DNA from: Glycine soja
Lineage: Eukaryota > Streptophyta > Magnoliopsida > Fabales > Fabaceae
Length of the DNA stretch: 64,000 bases
Direction: 5' to 3'
NCBI RefSeq assembly: GCF_004193775.1
Contig: NC_041002.1
Span: 1,537,261-1,601,260, forward strand
A program made the translations under genes and the position numbers. Under the pieces are notes generated by a model. The model was not told where the DNA came from, made no database searches, and saw only the letters and a list, made by a program, of their open reading frames with translations. This document shows, in pieces, positions 11,199 through 24,875 of the stretch. Position 1 is the first letter of the stretch. Each line of letters opens with the position of its first letter.

Positions 11199-11963
11199 TC
11201 AGGGAGGTGCAACAATCAATATCTACGGTGTAGGACAAATCTATTTGCGTCAAGTTCCCTAATCCGATAGCCTTGTGTCTTGGGCTTATGTGGGCTTGGT
11301 TCTCAAAACCCTAAATGTCTCTTGTTCAGTTGTTCGCTCCTCCAAATCGTGTCTTTTTCTATTTGCTTCTTGGTGTTATATCACCAAAGAGACAAACAGA
11401 GATGGAAAAAATCCACCAGCATTTAATACCAATAATTTCTTTAACATGCGCTCAAGACAGTAGTAATTAATAGTATTATTTTCGTTTTTTGCTAATACTA
11501 ACGTTTCAAACCTGAAACAGGTTTCATCCTGCTAATATTTTATAATAACAAAATTTAAACGAAATTATTTATCAAAATCCAACAAACTCATAAAATTAAC
11601 ATAAGTTATTTTTTTATTTTAACATATAAGAGAAGTTTAAAAAATACATTTTGTAAGATAATACTTAAATCAAATAGTTAATAAAATCTCTTTACATTAT
11701 ACTAGTATTAATTAATTAATTAGATTTATCCTGGCGCAGAGACGTGGGAGAACCTTGAAGGAGCCCTAAATAAAAGCGAAAAGAGTGAACTGGCAAAAAG
11801 GGTTAAAAAGCATAAACGAAAGAGATGAGTGAAGGAAAAGGAACCGCCATAAAAAAGGACAAGCAACTCAGCATTAAAACAAAATAAATTAATAATTTAA
11901 TATTTAATAATAAGAAAAAAGAAAATGCATAAAATAAAACTCATTCACAGTTGACAACAAAAG

Positions 11964-11989
<26 letters not shown>
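11964..11989. repeat. (TC)n microsatellite in 5' UTR
   Basis: About 13 TC units just upstream of the ATG at 12037. Such pyrimidine tracts are common in plant 5' UTRs. Confidence 0.85.
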
Positions 11990-11994
<5 letters not shown>

Positions 11995-12036
11995 GTCTCT
12001 ATCTCATTCCCGTTGTAGCAACGGCTTGGCGACACG

Positions 12037-12624
12037 ATGCATAGACAATCCTTGGGTTCTCCTTCTCCCAAAGTCCCCAAGCTCATCACCGACGAAGACG
12101 ACGATGCTCCCAAACCTCACCGTCTCAGTCTCAGCCTCTCCTCGCCGCCGCCTCCGCCGCCGCACAAGTTCGTCCACCTCATTCCTCTCCTCACTCTCCT
12201 CTGCTTCTTCGTCCTCTACCTCTTCTCCCACTCTCCCTCTCCATCAGGTACCACTCACTACCTCTATATTATCACTTACACACTTTCAGAATTTCTTAAA
12301 TACTATTCAAAAATCTAAATCTCTCGCCTCGTTCTTCGTTTCAGACTTGAATCATTTCACCGGATTCAACCGCTCGCCCTCGCACCGTCTAGGTACCGCA
12401 ACCGCGCGCAATACATTTCCGAATTCTTTTATGTTTTCTTTTCTTTTTTAAATTATTTTTTGTTCAAGCGTGTTTTTCGATCTTTTTTTTTTATAGATTT
12501 GGCGGAGAAGATCGGCGGCGACATTGGACAATACATGGATGTAAAAAGAAGCGATGTTTTGGCGATCCGAAGTTTGCAACAGCTTCCGAAACCTCGCCCT
12601 CACCGGAAACTCGCCGATTTTTAA
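12037..12624 (+). CDS. Small single-pass transmembrane protein, 128 aa, unknown function
   Basis: Three exons: 12037-12247, 12345-12392 and 12497-12624. All have GT-AG borders, and phases close exactly (387 bp) on TAA at 12622-12624. The N-terminus MHRQSLGSPSPKVPKLITDE is followed by an acidic patch (DEDDD) and a proline run (about residues 36-42). One membrane segment, FVHLIPLLTLLCFFVLYLF, spans about 45-63. The C-terminal part reads DLAEKIGGDIGQYMDVKRSD and ends HRKLADF. I know similar plant proteins only as 'transmembrane protein'; the basic RxHRKLADF tail is typical of them. The topology and function are unproven. Confidence 0.75.
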
Positions 12625-14218
12625 GCTCGCACGTGCTCTTCGCTTATTTTCCTTAATATTCTTGTTCCTGTTGTACATCATATTTGCTTTTATTTATCGC
12701 TCGAGAAAAAAATAAAATCATTTTCACCTTCTTACATCCTCCATTTTTTCTTTTGGCATTTGGTTTTGCTATCAATTTTATTTTTGTTATCTCTGTATGG
12801 AGGGAGTGAGTGTGAGTGTGAGTGTGAGTGTGAGTGTGAGTGCTTACTCACTGTTTACTGTTTCCGTGCTCCGGCGCAAGATAGCATCGGGTGCGCCGGG
12901 GGGGTGGTGCTGTTGGATACAGCTGGAGTTGGGGGCCGTTACTGCACCATCGGGTTGCGGTTAAGTGCCAGCTGGAAATAGCAGTGTTTTTAATGTCAGT
13001 TGTTGGCTCTGTTCGAAGCATAACGGGGATTTTTTTCCGTTACCGTTGGGTGCTTGGGAAGTCCGTGCAACCTTAGTTCACCGTGGAGGGATTGGGTACA
13101 CGTGTCACTGTTTGGGGGAATGGAATGGAGAAAGCACAAACATAGGAAGTACTGTAGGGTGCAAAAGTGTCGGTGCTGCGTTTGGGGTGTGAGTCGGAAT
13201 ATTGATGAAACGGCGTCGTGGCACGAATAGTGGTGAATGAATACGATGGGGCATAATCGGGTGCAGGCGATGATGGCGTGTGTCTGGTACGTGGGACATG
13301 CCTGGGGGGTTTTTGATTGGCTGGTCTCAAATCATATTCAAAGATAGGATAGGGATCATCATATATCAAATCGAATTATCAAATTATGGATATATTGCAC
13401 TTTCCTACTTTCATAATCGTTTGTATTACGTTGACCACGTCCATTGTGAGACACGTATCACGTTATGCACTCAAGGACCCGGAGATAATATAAATTTTAT
13501 ATAATTATTTAATTATAAATTATTATTTGAATTATGTTAATATAATTATGGTAAAAATTAATAAGTTTATTATATAGGATAGATTGAGATGGGATGAGTG
13601 TGTAATTTTTTTTAAAATTATTAATGTATAATTCTTTTCCTTTTTTTAATTTTAAAATAATGCTCAAAAGTATTTAAAAATTTCAACTAAGTTTTGTCTT
13701 ATTTCTGTAATATTTTTTGTAGTATCATTTATTATTAAATGTAATGATTTAAGTTAGTCTTGATAAAGAAATTGCCAATTAGTAATACATTACAAATCCC
13801 GCAAAATATTACAGAAATATTTTCCATGCATTCATGATCCCAAGTGAATGTAACATTTTGTGATAACAATTTATACGTACTCAATACTTTCAAAGTTGGG
13901 TAGAGCCAACTAGCTAGTGTACGTACAAATGGTAAGATTCGAAGCAAATTTCGCCTTTCAGTGCGGGTTTGAACTTTGAATGTCTTAAAATCACTTGAAA
14001 CTACATCCATTTTAAGTTTATCAGCAATCTTTTTTAGGCTGCTAGTGCTAGTAATATTGGGTGTCATTTTCTTACCATTTTTCTATAGAAAGATGGATTG
14101 ATGAGTTGAATTGGCCAAATTATAAACAGATTTTTTTCTTCGAATGATAAAATGTTTAACCAAAACTCAAACTATTAAAACTACAGTTGAATAGGGCAAC
14201 AGTAAACTGTGTATATTG
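12625..14218. other. Intergenic, with a GC-richer patch
   Basis: A GAGTGT microsatellite lies at about 12804-12842. Roughly 12840-13330 is noticeably richer in G and C than its surroundings and is open in several frames on both strands, but no translation resembles a known protein. The rest is AT-rich with nothing recognisable. Confidence 0.5.
12804..12842. repeat. (GAGTGT)n microsatellite
   Basis: Six or so tandem units of GTGAGT/GAGTGT. Confidence 0.85.
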
Positions 14219-14540
14219 CACCGGCGGATCTATACTGAGGATAGTGGGAATAATTATTCACACAAAGTAAATTTTTTTATCAGAATATATTGAATAAATA
14301 TTTTTTTCTCCCATAAAAAATAAATCTTGTCCTACAAAATAATTTTTTTAATAAGATGAATGTAAATAGTTATAAAAGATAAAAAAAAAATTAATACTAA
14401 TTTTACCTACTTTATTTTTTAAGATTTTGTTTTTTTATTTTTTTATTATCATTTTTAATAAAATTTATATAATTTTTTATTGAAGAAAATATTAGACTAT
14501 TTTTTATTTTCACGGAAAAAAATTTCTCAATCCACCACTG
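14219..14540. mobile_element. Non-autonomous hAT-like miniature element, copy 1
   Basis: 322 bp with ends CACCGGCGGATC and, reverse-complemented, CAGTGGTGGATT. These are close to the CAGTGGCGGA(T/G)CC ends I associate with plant hAT-Tip100-type elements. The interior matches 62499-62794 in long blocks (for example around 14280-14330 and 14440-14500). No open reading frame. A clean 8-bp target duplication was not found for this copy. Confidence 0.55.
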
Positions 14541-17429
14541 TTATACCGTCAAACATGAATTGTTCTAACCATAATTTCAACTATTAATTTAACCAACGGT
14601 CTAAAGGTGTAAAAAAAGAGTAATATGAAGATAGTTGTACACTATCCAACGTGAACATGTACTGTGAGGATAGTTGTACATCATTTTTTTTGGGTTTCCT
14701 AAACCAATTCCAATATATCTTCAAAGCATGCTATTGAAGTCAAGTAGTCACTGTATCCACAAAGTCATGTGGCGAACATAACAATGATGCAAAGTGTTTC
14801 CCACTGGCCCCTATGTTCCATTTTCTTTTGTGAAACATATACATAGTTTCCTCACTTTTTAGTTGGTAGTGGGGCTAAAGTTGAACCTACTTGGTTAATT
14901 TGCGTAACGAGTAAGCTTAACAATCCAATTAGTTGACAATTAAAAATTTCCTCTCTTATGATAACTTTTCATCGTTGGCAAATTTTATATCTCCTTGGTT
15001 TTGTCTCTTCTAAACTCACTGGTTTCATCCCACCATGCCACCACAACTTTTAATTTTGAATTTATTGGAAATTAAAACTTGATGATGACGTAAAAGGATA
15101 ATAAACAAAGAGCAAATGGTCCATACTCCAACTACAGTTATGACCAAACAACAATTTTTATTTAATAAAGAAAAGAAAGTAGGCCATGGCTTCACGAGGA
15201 GCACTTGCCCTAACTATGTAGCTCGTGAATATGGACATTGAAGAGGTTGTCTCAGCCGCTGGGGTTTGATTCATGTCATGCGTGTGTGTGGGCGCTGTTG
15301 CTTGCGCGCATTCTTCTTGGATGTTCACGTTTCATCCACTTTAATTAGGGTTTCTATTTAGAATAGTATTTTTCTCTATTTTAAAAAGGAAAAAAACTCG
15401 ATTTTTTAAAAAGTTAAACCTCAATTTATTTTATTAACAATGAAATGATTTAACCTATGGAGTTGCCACAATAAAATAAGATGGCATTGTATTCACATAT
15501 TAGAAATGATATGATTTATTTAGTAAAAATATTTTGTGTGTAAAATTTTATTAATATTTAATCCAATGGATTAAGAGACATTTCTATAACTCAGGATAAA
15601 AAATAAAATAATAAAATGATTTAAAAGAGAATTTCTATTTGACACCTGGTTTGATACAATTGGTTTTTTAGTCAATCAAATTATGTGTAATCTTTTTTCC
15701 TCAGTAATAACTTTCTTCTCTTCAAATTAGTCCTTGATTAATTAAAATATTTTTTAAAATTTAAAATTTAAAATTACTACTATTTTAAATTCAAAAATCT
15801 GATTAAACATAAATTAATAGAAATCTGAACCCTAATTTCCTTCACCGGTACACCACGCTCATTCTGAATCATAATCTTCACCTCCTTCATCAGTAAAAGG
15901 ACAAGAATAACAAGTCATAGGCTTTGTAGGTTCGTGTGGCAATACAACAAATTTTAATGTCGAATTGCATGCAATATATGCGATGGTGTGTTACTGGCAT
16001 GGACCTCTTAGATACATAAATGTAGTGTGAATCTGACTCGCTAGTGATGCTCCAACTTATACTTAAAGGTCCTAATAGGTTGCATTGCATCCCCGTGCTG
16101 GTCTTGTTAACCAAATTCAATCCTTTAAGGAAAGAAATTGGCAACTAAGCTTTAAACCTATCTACAAACAAGGGAATCAATGCGAACTGGTTGGCTTTTC
16201 TTGGTTCTCTTCTTCAACAGATTTTAGTTAACGAGAAAAAGGAGAAAATGAGAAAGAGGAAAAGAGGAAACTTATGTTAGTGACTTGTTATTCTTGTCCT
16301 GTACAACTTAAAAGAAAGATGAAAAAAGGTTCAGACTTCTAAATATATGTTTAATCAAATTTTCTAGTTTAAAATATTTGTAATTTTAATTGATCAAGGA
16401 ATAATTTGAGAAAAAAAATATTTTAATTAATGGGCAGAAAAAAGACATATGATTTAATTAATTAAAAATTAACTGTATTAAAATTCCTAAAATTTTTGGA
16501 GATACCAAAGGTTTAATTATATTTCCACTTATGCATGTTTTATATTTCAAAGTAAAATTTCAATTTTAAGTTTCGTACATGAAAAAAAAAAAAGATAATA
16601 AGTCCCTATATAATGTGAATATTTTTCGTTCCAATAATATAAAAAAAAAATAGTATTTAGGAGGGTCGTTACTTCCTCTAAATGACATGTGTTGTTGACG
16701 AAAATGATTTAATTATATTTGAAGTTGTATAGTTCTATTTTCATTTCAGTTTTTATAATTAAATGTTAATTACTTCTGCGCTTACCTTAGCAATACGTTG
16801 ACTTTTCTCACTGAGTTCTCTTATTCTTAAAAGACACACTATAACTATATTATTAGACATTTGGTTTCGCAGTATACTTTTGATCTTTAATCATCCTTAG
16901 CACTTAAGGCAGAGAGTGAATATATCATTATAAAGGGTTAGAAAAGTCAGATCACTTTCACTTTAATTTTTTAAGGTATGTTTTTCTTCACTTCAACATG
17001 CTATCGTATTTTTTTCTCTTTTTATTAGCAACCTGATATTCTATTATAAACATGTCGATGTCAGTTTCGTCTTATTAGGAGTTAACAGTATTTTATTGTA
17101 AACTATTATTACTTTATACTAACCACTTGAATTACAAATGTAATAAACCTCGAGTGAAAGAATACATAGAAATAATGACGCATTGTATCAACTACTATGG
17201 AAGGTTCTGGTTTATAATAACTTGTAGAAATTTTTTATATAATTTTTTTAAAAGATAAAAAGATTCTACAATTTTTTGTTTGGTGAATGTAAGTTTCTAT
17301 AAAGTAATATGTTTATAAGTTAATTTGAGCTCATGAAAAAATTCGTTTTATTTATTTTTTCTTTTTCTAAAAATCCTTTTAGATAAACTTATCCAAAATA
17401 TAGTTGTCAATGTTAAGGTGAGAAATGAA
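14541..17429. other. Intergenic, AT-rich
   Basis: No gene, RNA or clear mobile element recognised. Short open frames here have no recognisable composition. Confidence 0.5.
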
Positions 17430-17918
17430 CAAGGTGTTGGTTAGGGAGTGTCTTTGAGACCATGAAGATCAGATGCTTGTTACTGTTGCCAAGTTAAATC
17501 ACTTGTTAAGGGCAGATGTTAAAATTATCAGAAGTTTTGGCTCTTCAATGGGCTATCGATCTTGCAAGTGCTTTGTGAAAACTGATTGCAATAAATGGTG
17601 GAAGGAACCGAAAACAGATTGGACATACTAATCTGATATTCCACATGAATGCCTCCAGTTATCAATGGCTATTCATCTTGCAAGTTGATTTTCAGTCCTT
17701 TGAGCTTTGTTATATAATTAACTGAAATGCTAAAGGTAACTGATTGTTTAGCTAAGAATGCTTTTGAAGTCATTGAACAACATTGGGTGGAGGTTGTTCC
17801 ACCAGGTGTTGAGTATTTGCTTTTTCATTTTGTAAATTCAGCTATTGCTGCTCAGTTTTATTGGAAATTTATCTTTCCTAAGAAAAAAACATTAGAGCCC
17901 AGACATGAGAATGACTGA
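17430..17918 (+). pseudogene. RNase H-like (RVT_3 type) remnant
   Basis: Pieces in different frames line up with the RNase H domain found in plant LINEs and related host genes. These are EVLALQWAIDLASAL near 17530-17575, FVKTDCN near 17570-17590 (after a frameshift), and TDCLAKNAFEV with HWVEVVPPGVEYLLF at 17739-17830, matching the family's usual ADxLAK...PP..LLxxD tail. Stops and frameshifts separate the pieces. Whether it came from a retroelement or a host RNase H-like gene cannot be told. Confidence 0.5.
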
Positions 17919-18169
17919 GCCAGTTCGAGCTTTTGATCCAAGGAGATGTATGGGTGCTTTTTACAAGATGATTCGTGTAAATTGTAAAAGCAATTTAAAA
18001 AACATTTGTCAATGGTTGTAAATGCAATAAACTAAAATGTCAAAACTCAATATACTAACCACAAAAATGTAGAGGACTTGAGGATAAAAACAAAGGTCGG
18101 TACAGTAATCATCTTGAAAAACTTTGGGAGTTTAAGAGGAAGTATATATATATCAATACAAGAAGCAAA

Positions 18170-21100
18170 TCAAAGGATCAAACCCTGAGCAGGAGCAGGC
18201 TTGGAAGATTTCTGCTCACTTGCTTCTGCTGCTTTTGGGGACTCAGAAAGGACTTGTGCATATTGATCTTCCACTTTTCGTTTCTGATGTTCTTCTGCAC
18301 CCTCTACTTTCTCTTTTGTCTTCTGTCCTACTTCCCCAGCCGCCTTAGAAACCTTACTAAACGCGCCAGTTACCCAGGATGCCCCAGTAAGCACATAGCG
18401 ATTCTTCATTAGGGCAGAGCCAGCATTACTCACTGTCTGTTCTGCAGCTGCAAATGCTGATTTGGTCTTCTCTGAAACCTGGAACTTTTGGTCCACTTCT
18501 CGAACTCTATCACTCACTACTGTAGCACCAGCACTTATTTTCTCGCTAAGCCCAATTTTCTGATCGAAAGATGCAACTTTTGCTGAGGCTGTGGACGATA
18601 ACTGGTGCTTCTCATCAAAGGTCTTTGCTTTGTTGACAGCATCTTTTCCTAAGATAAAGCCCTTGGCTAGCATGCCGGAGACCACATCCTCTGCCTTCCG
18701 TAAAGCAGAGTCAGCACCACCAGGAGTTTGAGTTTCTCTTACCTGCAAAAATATTAGTAGTTGTAACTTGTAAGGCAAAAACAGCCAAGTTACTCGTGTA
18801 CAATATTAAATTGTAAAGGGTCTTAGCAGGACTCACAGATGACGCTAACGCAGCAGGTGGAAGCTGGTAATCTGGATCCTGAGTTATTGTAACTGGCATA
18901 TCGACTATTGTTGCCCCCTGACATAAGTGAATCTAGGTTAAATTTGGTCATACATTGTGACTTAAATGAAGTTATCCACAAAAGAGAAATAGAACAAGTT
19001 GCGATGTCATTAGTATAATTACAAGAAAACACTATTAAATTTAATACCCAAATAAAATAATACAATCAGACACATTTCCCACATTCTGAATTACAACTAA
19101 TAGACCATACTTCAAATGGCTATTCTTTTCGATCACCACAAAAATAACCCCGCCCAGAATGAAGACTGCTAGTGGCTAGTAAAGCATACAACACAAGTTC
19201 AGACTCTAATCTGTCAGATTATAGAATAAACTGTGTCAAATTCTCCATTTATATTCAATCTCATTCTGGAGGATGATTGAAAATTTTCAACAATTTCACT
19301 AGCAAAAGGTTATTTCAATCCAAAGCAGAAAAGAGACAGTTTCCAGCACTAGTAATCAATACAACATGCATATCCAATAAAACTTAACAAAAACAGACTA
19401 ATGAAAGGCTTCTTAATAACAGCTTCAATCATGTGGGATTCCATGATTCTCAAATAGATTTTTTTTCTAGGTAACTTGTTAATACTGCATTAACTTTCCA
19501 CAAAACTGAAAATTTCAGCACAATGTATGCCTTACTGATAATGACAAACAATTATGTAATTCTAAAGCTTGAAATCTGAACACTGATAATGAATGAGATT
19601 TTTTGTTAAAACAAATTTAATATATTAATATAATATAAATATAAATTTAATGAAGTGGATTACTGAAAGCAGTAGTGCAGTCTCAGCTCCCTGTGAATCC
19701 TTGAAGGTAATATAAGCAATTTGAGATCGTTCATCATGGCTGCATCAATATATATATACTTATGATTTGTATGGGAAAAATTATAAATGAAAGCAACCTA
19801 ACATGGGGATTGTATGAAACCAAGCATAATAACTGACCTCCGTAGTTCAACATATTCAATATCACCAGAAAATGAAAAGAACTCCTTAATGTCTTGCTCA
19901 GTTGCTCCCAAGGAAACGTTACTGACTTTAACAGTTTTTATCTGAGAAAGAAAAAAGTGCAAATATTAAAACTGTGAAACCTGAAATGGCAGAATACCCA
20001 CTTCTTCATATGCAATAAATTTCTGAAACCTCATAAATGATCAAGGACAAATTCAAATTTCAAAGCATACTATTCAACTATATTACTTACTATTTAAAGA
20101 ACTCCTCTTAAGGTGTCTCATATGTATGTTATAAGCATGTCTACAATTGCTGCTTATAATATATGTCTTATGAAGTTTTATATAAACAGAGAGATTAAGA
20201 GAGGATGATAAAAAATTCATAAAATGATTTTGAAAATTGTAGTTTTTTTAACTCAGTATCCCCCCCAGCTATGAACATACATTTATATACCTCCTTTAAA
20301 AGGATAAGTCATAAGTATGTATGTCTCTCCTGCTAAACAATTTAATTTGAAAGATATTATTATCTATAGCATAAATATAACATTATTCCACAATCAAGCA
20401 CCTGGTATAATGAAGTTGTAAGAACATCTAGAAAATATTTCATAACATCATTTGTTTTATTTCAGAAAATTTTCGAGTTCCTTTGATGATCTCTTAGGAG
20501 TGGTTTCCATATTAGGACTATGAGTCTTGTGACTAGTACTAGCATAAATGAGTTCAGTGACTTGTATCTTAAGTCTTAACACATCATAATACACACAACA
20601 ATATTATTAAAAATCTCCTTTCACTCTTTTTCCCTATCCCTCTTCCTCCTTCTCTAACTAAACCCTATAATTTCAACAGATGTGATCTACCATTTCCAGT
20701 TTCTCACCATTCAATACTTTATGTCAGTTCCAATTAATTCCATTCCCCGAAACCCTCAACAACGACAACAACCACCTTATCCCACTAAGGACTGTAAGCT
20801 ATAAATTATTACCATGTTTACATAGTTCTCACTTACTGATTCTATTCACTTGAATTGTTTAAGCAACAATACACCGAGTGTGTTTTGGTTTTAAGTTTGA
20901 TATCGAACTTTGAGTATCAGTCATGAAACAATTAACTTCACTCACAGCATTAGCAAAACGTTCTCTAATTTCACTAATCGTGTAGCACAACAGTTACGAG
21001 TCCCTCAGGTTCACATGCCTAAAAAAGCAAACGCGAAAAATCGCTAGCAATCAAAATACAGAAATTAAACAATCAAATATGTTGTAAAGGATTCAGAAAA

Positions 21101-21236
21101 TACACTCGCTGCTGTGTGAGATAAATTTATCGGTAGAAAAAGCCTAATAATAATTTCAGAAATTTTGACGGTTCGAAAAAATTCGTAGAATAGACGTGCG
21201 AAAGACAGAGGCGGTGTTACGAAAACTCACCGTCAT
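18170..21236 (-). CDS. BPA1: Binding partner of ACD11 1-like RRM protein, 279 aa
   Basis: Five exons on the minus strand: 21231-21236 (just ATG ACG), 19838-19941, 19664-19739, 18837-18917 and 18170-18742. All have GT-AG borders and phases sum to 840 bp with TGA at 18170-18172. Residues 3-75 form an RRM: TVKVSNVSLGATEQDIKEFF, then GDIEYVELR, SQIAYITFKDSQGAETALLL and DMPVTITQDPDY. The rest is helical and rich in Ala, Lys and Ser (VVSGMLAKGFILGKDAVNKA, KTKEKVEG). This is the architecture of BPA1 and its BPL relatives, which bind the sphingolipid-transfer protein ACD11 and modulate cell death and immunity in Arabidopsis. The 6-bp first coding exon and the 1.3-kb first intron are notable. The family call is strong; which BPL member it is remains unclear. 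Confidence 0.85.
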
Positions 21237-24200
21237 CGGAAAACGATTTCGGATAGAATCTCCGGTGACCGGTAACAGCCGCGAAAATAAGCTCTGATCG
21301 GTGAACAAGTCGTGCTGTGAGGAGCAATGTGAGTGAAGAAAAAAATGGCAAGGGATTTAAGACGGATTGAAGGCACGTGCCTGGGTTGGACTCACACGTG
21401 TCTGGAATAGAGTCGCACGTGCCAGTATCGTGGATTTGAGGATTTCAAACTACAAAGCACGAATCCGCGTCATTGAACGACCTGTCCCGACACGACTCAC
21501 GATTTACGAAGGTGGACAACCGGTAACGGGTCATAACATATAACATGAACGTTACGTAAATCATTTAATTTTTGCTATTGTACTAATATTTTATGACAAA
21601 TACTCACCTGTGCTCTAACAGCTTTAATTAAAGAATTTAAAATATAAATATTTTTATTAAAAAATAAAAAATTATGATATTTATATTTTTTTTATATTCT
21701 CTTATGATTTATTTAATAAATATTTTGTTTTTTAATTCTTTAAATAATGTCTTAAGGTACTAAAGACTCATATTCTATTAGTGTTTGGTTAATTAGTTTG
21801 AATGAAATAATCTATAGTTTCCTTAATAAAAAACAATAACCTATATATTTATTGTTTTCCTAAATTTTTTTACCGTGTTAAATATTTTAGTCAGTTAAAA
21901 TAATCCATTTCAATCATGGTATTATTTTGGTATAATTTACTCAATTTGTAATTATTTAGTATTTACATGGCTAACAATTATTTAGTTTTACAAATGAAGT
22001 TTTAGACCAAATATAATAAGCAGTGAGAGAAAAATGAAAGCAGAAGAAAATAAACTCTAGTCAAAGTAATTTGAGTTAAGACTTTGAACTTTAACTTCGA
22101 TTTTGTCTTAAGTTTTAAGTAAATTCCATGCTAGCTACGACTTATTATTGAGATTTGCCAAAATAAAAATAAATTTTACTTGTAAAGGATATTGTTATTC
22201 TTTTTAAACTCTCTCTCTTGTTCAACGATCACTTCCTCCCCCTTATTTGAAGAATCATTTTTTTTCCTTTTGTCACAATTGAAAACAATAGTGCCTAGAA
22301 GGATATCATCAGAAAATAAAGGTTCGTGTCATTTGTGTATGGAAGCAATTAGACTTCAATAATGCAGATTAAAATTCTTGAACTCATGCTTCTTGATGAA
22401 AATTAAAGGTGACGTATTATTTCCTGATATATTGAAAATAGTTTGATTTCTTTTTCTCATCACATTATAATATGTAATATCAAGTGTCTTATTATAATTG
22501 TTTTTGTTTTGTATTTGCAAGCAGAGAATCTTTTGGTTTCAAATGACTATAATAAGCAAGCTACATGCAATATTCCACTATCTTATGTTTATGTTTTATT
22601 TGCGTTTGAAGGAAAAATTTCGTGGCTCAAATTTACCTTAATTTCAACATTTCATTATATAAAAGCCTCGCAAAAAGGTATAAAGAGAGAGAACATAGTA
22701 TTTATTACTGACTGATATTCTTTGTTAATGCAAAAATCAATGAAGTCATAGTACATAAAAAGTGGTGTATCACTGTATCATGGGCATACATGTTCAGTTG
22801 CATGTTTAAGGTATTCTTGACGTTCCTCTAAAGTGTTATATATATATATATATATATAGCTTCTATGACTTCATTTAACGCGACACAATTTTACTCGATG
22901 ATGTCTTAGTCTTAAATCCGAATCCTTCATAAACCAGGTACGTAAATAAAGTGTAAGGAAATTACATAGTCATTCATGTAGGAGTGCCACTAACCTTTGA
23001 AAAAGTAAATCTTAGACTCTCCGTGCACAAATAATAGTAATAGTATGATGGGTTCAATTGAGTCATAAAAGCAGAAACTAATTCATAAAAAATAGATATG
23101 TTCACTCTATTGTGGTTTTGCAAGATATTTTATGATGGGTTCAATTGAGTCATATAAGCAGAAACTATTTCATAAAAATTAGAGTGTGTTCGGTTTAGTT
23201 TATTTTTAGCTTAAATACTTCTTATAAGTAATCTGGGCCAAACATTTATAAATAAAAACACTTGGAAAAATAACTATTTTTCTGTAAAGAAGAAAAATGA
23301 AAAATAAGTAGCTTTTTTTAACTGAAAAATAAGTAATTTTTTGGGTTAATTATGTTTTTTATCCTTGAATTTTTATTTTTGGTCTCTGAAAAAAAAGTTG
23401 ACCGATTTTGATTCAGTTTGGGGTTGCACAAACTTCCAATCATAATTCACGACCCACATGTTCATGTTAATGAATAGGTGTTTTTTAATTAAGAGTATCA
23501 AATCGTATAATATTCTGATTGTTTGCAATCTAATAAATCTAAATTTGAGTTTTCAAAATTTCATTTCTAAGTTGCGTGTATAAAAATAAATTTTTTTAAC
23601 GTATGCTTATTTATTGTTGGGAAAGAAAAAAAATTCACAATAATACATTAATGTTTTATTAAAGTTTACCATCTTAAATTTGAATTAATTTTAAGTTTAT
23701 AAATTAAATTAATCATACTATCTTAAAAAAATTCTTTAATAAATAAATATTAATTGTTAATAAAAAAGATTCAAACTCACAATTTTTTTTTTCTCATTCA
23801 TCTTTCAACCATCAAGTACATATTTTTGAAAAGTAAATAAACATAACTAGAAAAACTGATTTTCCTCAAATATATTTTTGAAATCATCCCATAGAAATCC
23901 AAACGTGTCTTATATTTTTAAGATGACGTCTACTATCTAGGGTGGATCACCATGCACAATTTTTAAGAGTCATTAGATTAATCTAAGAGACATCATACAC
24001 CCTCTACAACATAACTATCTTTAGTCTCTCACCCTCTTGTTGGCGGTCAGTCACCACCATCACTGCCACAATGTCATCGTTACTCACCAACCCTCATTCA
24101 CTATGTTGAGGTTGGCATGACCCCTTGACGGTGTCGTTGTCGCCATTTATGTTGTTGCGGATGCACGGGTGTTCCTCTCTTGATGATTTGTTCCTCCGCG

Positions 24201-24875
24201 CAAAGGTTTGTTTCGTGCAGTGAACAAATGTATTGAAAAAAAAAAATCTAAGTTTCACATCGGCTAACAATAAAAGTCATATAAGGGTATATAAGTGAGG
24301 GACAACCTTTATTCCTTGAGCTAGTTTTTGGTATTGAGTTAGACCTAAACTTACATTCTAAGATTCTAAGGAAATGAATAAACTTTCACAAGACTCCCCT
24401 TTTTCTCTTCTTTTCCATATCTTGAGGTTGTGGTGACTGACCATCGACGACAACGATGAAGCCTCGAAGAAGGAGAAAGACTAAAAAATGTCAAGTTATG
24501 ACATGGAAAATGTAAAATAAGAATATGTACCTTAAATTAATCTAACAGTTCTGAAAAATGATAAATGATGAACCACTTAAAATAATAATCCACCCTAAAA
24601 ACCGTCACTTTTAAATTCTATACTATTTGGATATGGTATGATTACGACAATTCTGGGTTAATTTCTTTATGACTTGTAATGGGCCACTACTATTGCTAGA
24701 TCGATACCTATCTAGCTGGTCTCCATGAACTCTGCATATTTGGGCCACTATATTATTATGCTAAAAGCTTACGGGATTTTCTTTTTGCACCTGGCACATT
24801 TTATTAAAGGAGATAAAAAACCAAAAATACCCCTATGTATAGGATTTTTAAAAATATGTAATAATCTGAAAACAA
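21237..24875. other. Intergenic upstream of BPA1-like gene
   Basis: The BPA1-like promoter and 5' UTR occupy the left part. A (TA)n run lies near 22838-22857 and a local duplication at 23045-23192. Around 23340-23400 is a 'gggttaattatgtttttt' sequence resembling one end of a legume MITE, without a matching second end. No gene was found. Confidence 0.5.
23045..23192 (+). repeat. Short tandem duplication, 87-bp period
   Basis: About 60 bp starting atgatgggttcaattgagtc at 23045 recur at 23132 with a few changes. Confidence 0.75.

Larger units (their letters stand above)
10219..12036. other. Intergenic between divergent genes
   Basis: Contains the 5' flank of copy B (10219-10480) and the promoter/5' UTR of the membrane-protein gene. 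Apart from the inverted repeat at 11157-11198 and the CT run near 11964-11989, nothing recognisable was seen. Confidence 0.5.

Noticed and set aside
12760..13504. Several overlapping open frames on both strands
   Set aside because: They result from the GC-richer composition; none resembles a protein and none has consistent splice partners.
13735..14067. Minus-strand 110-codon open frame with a stretch (YKLLSQNVTFTWDHEC) faintly like gypsy reverse transcriptase/RNase H linker
   Set aside because: Similarity is short and rests on one motif; no other retroelement pieces flank it.
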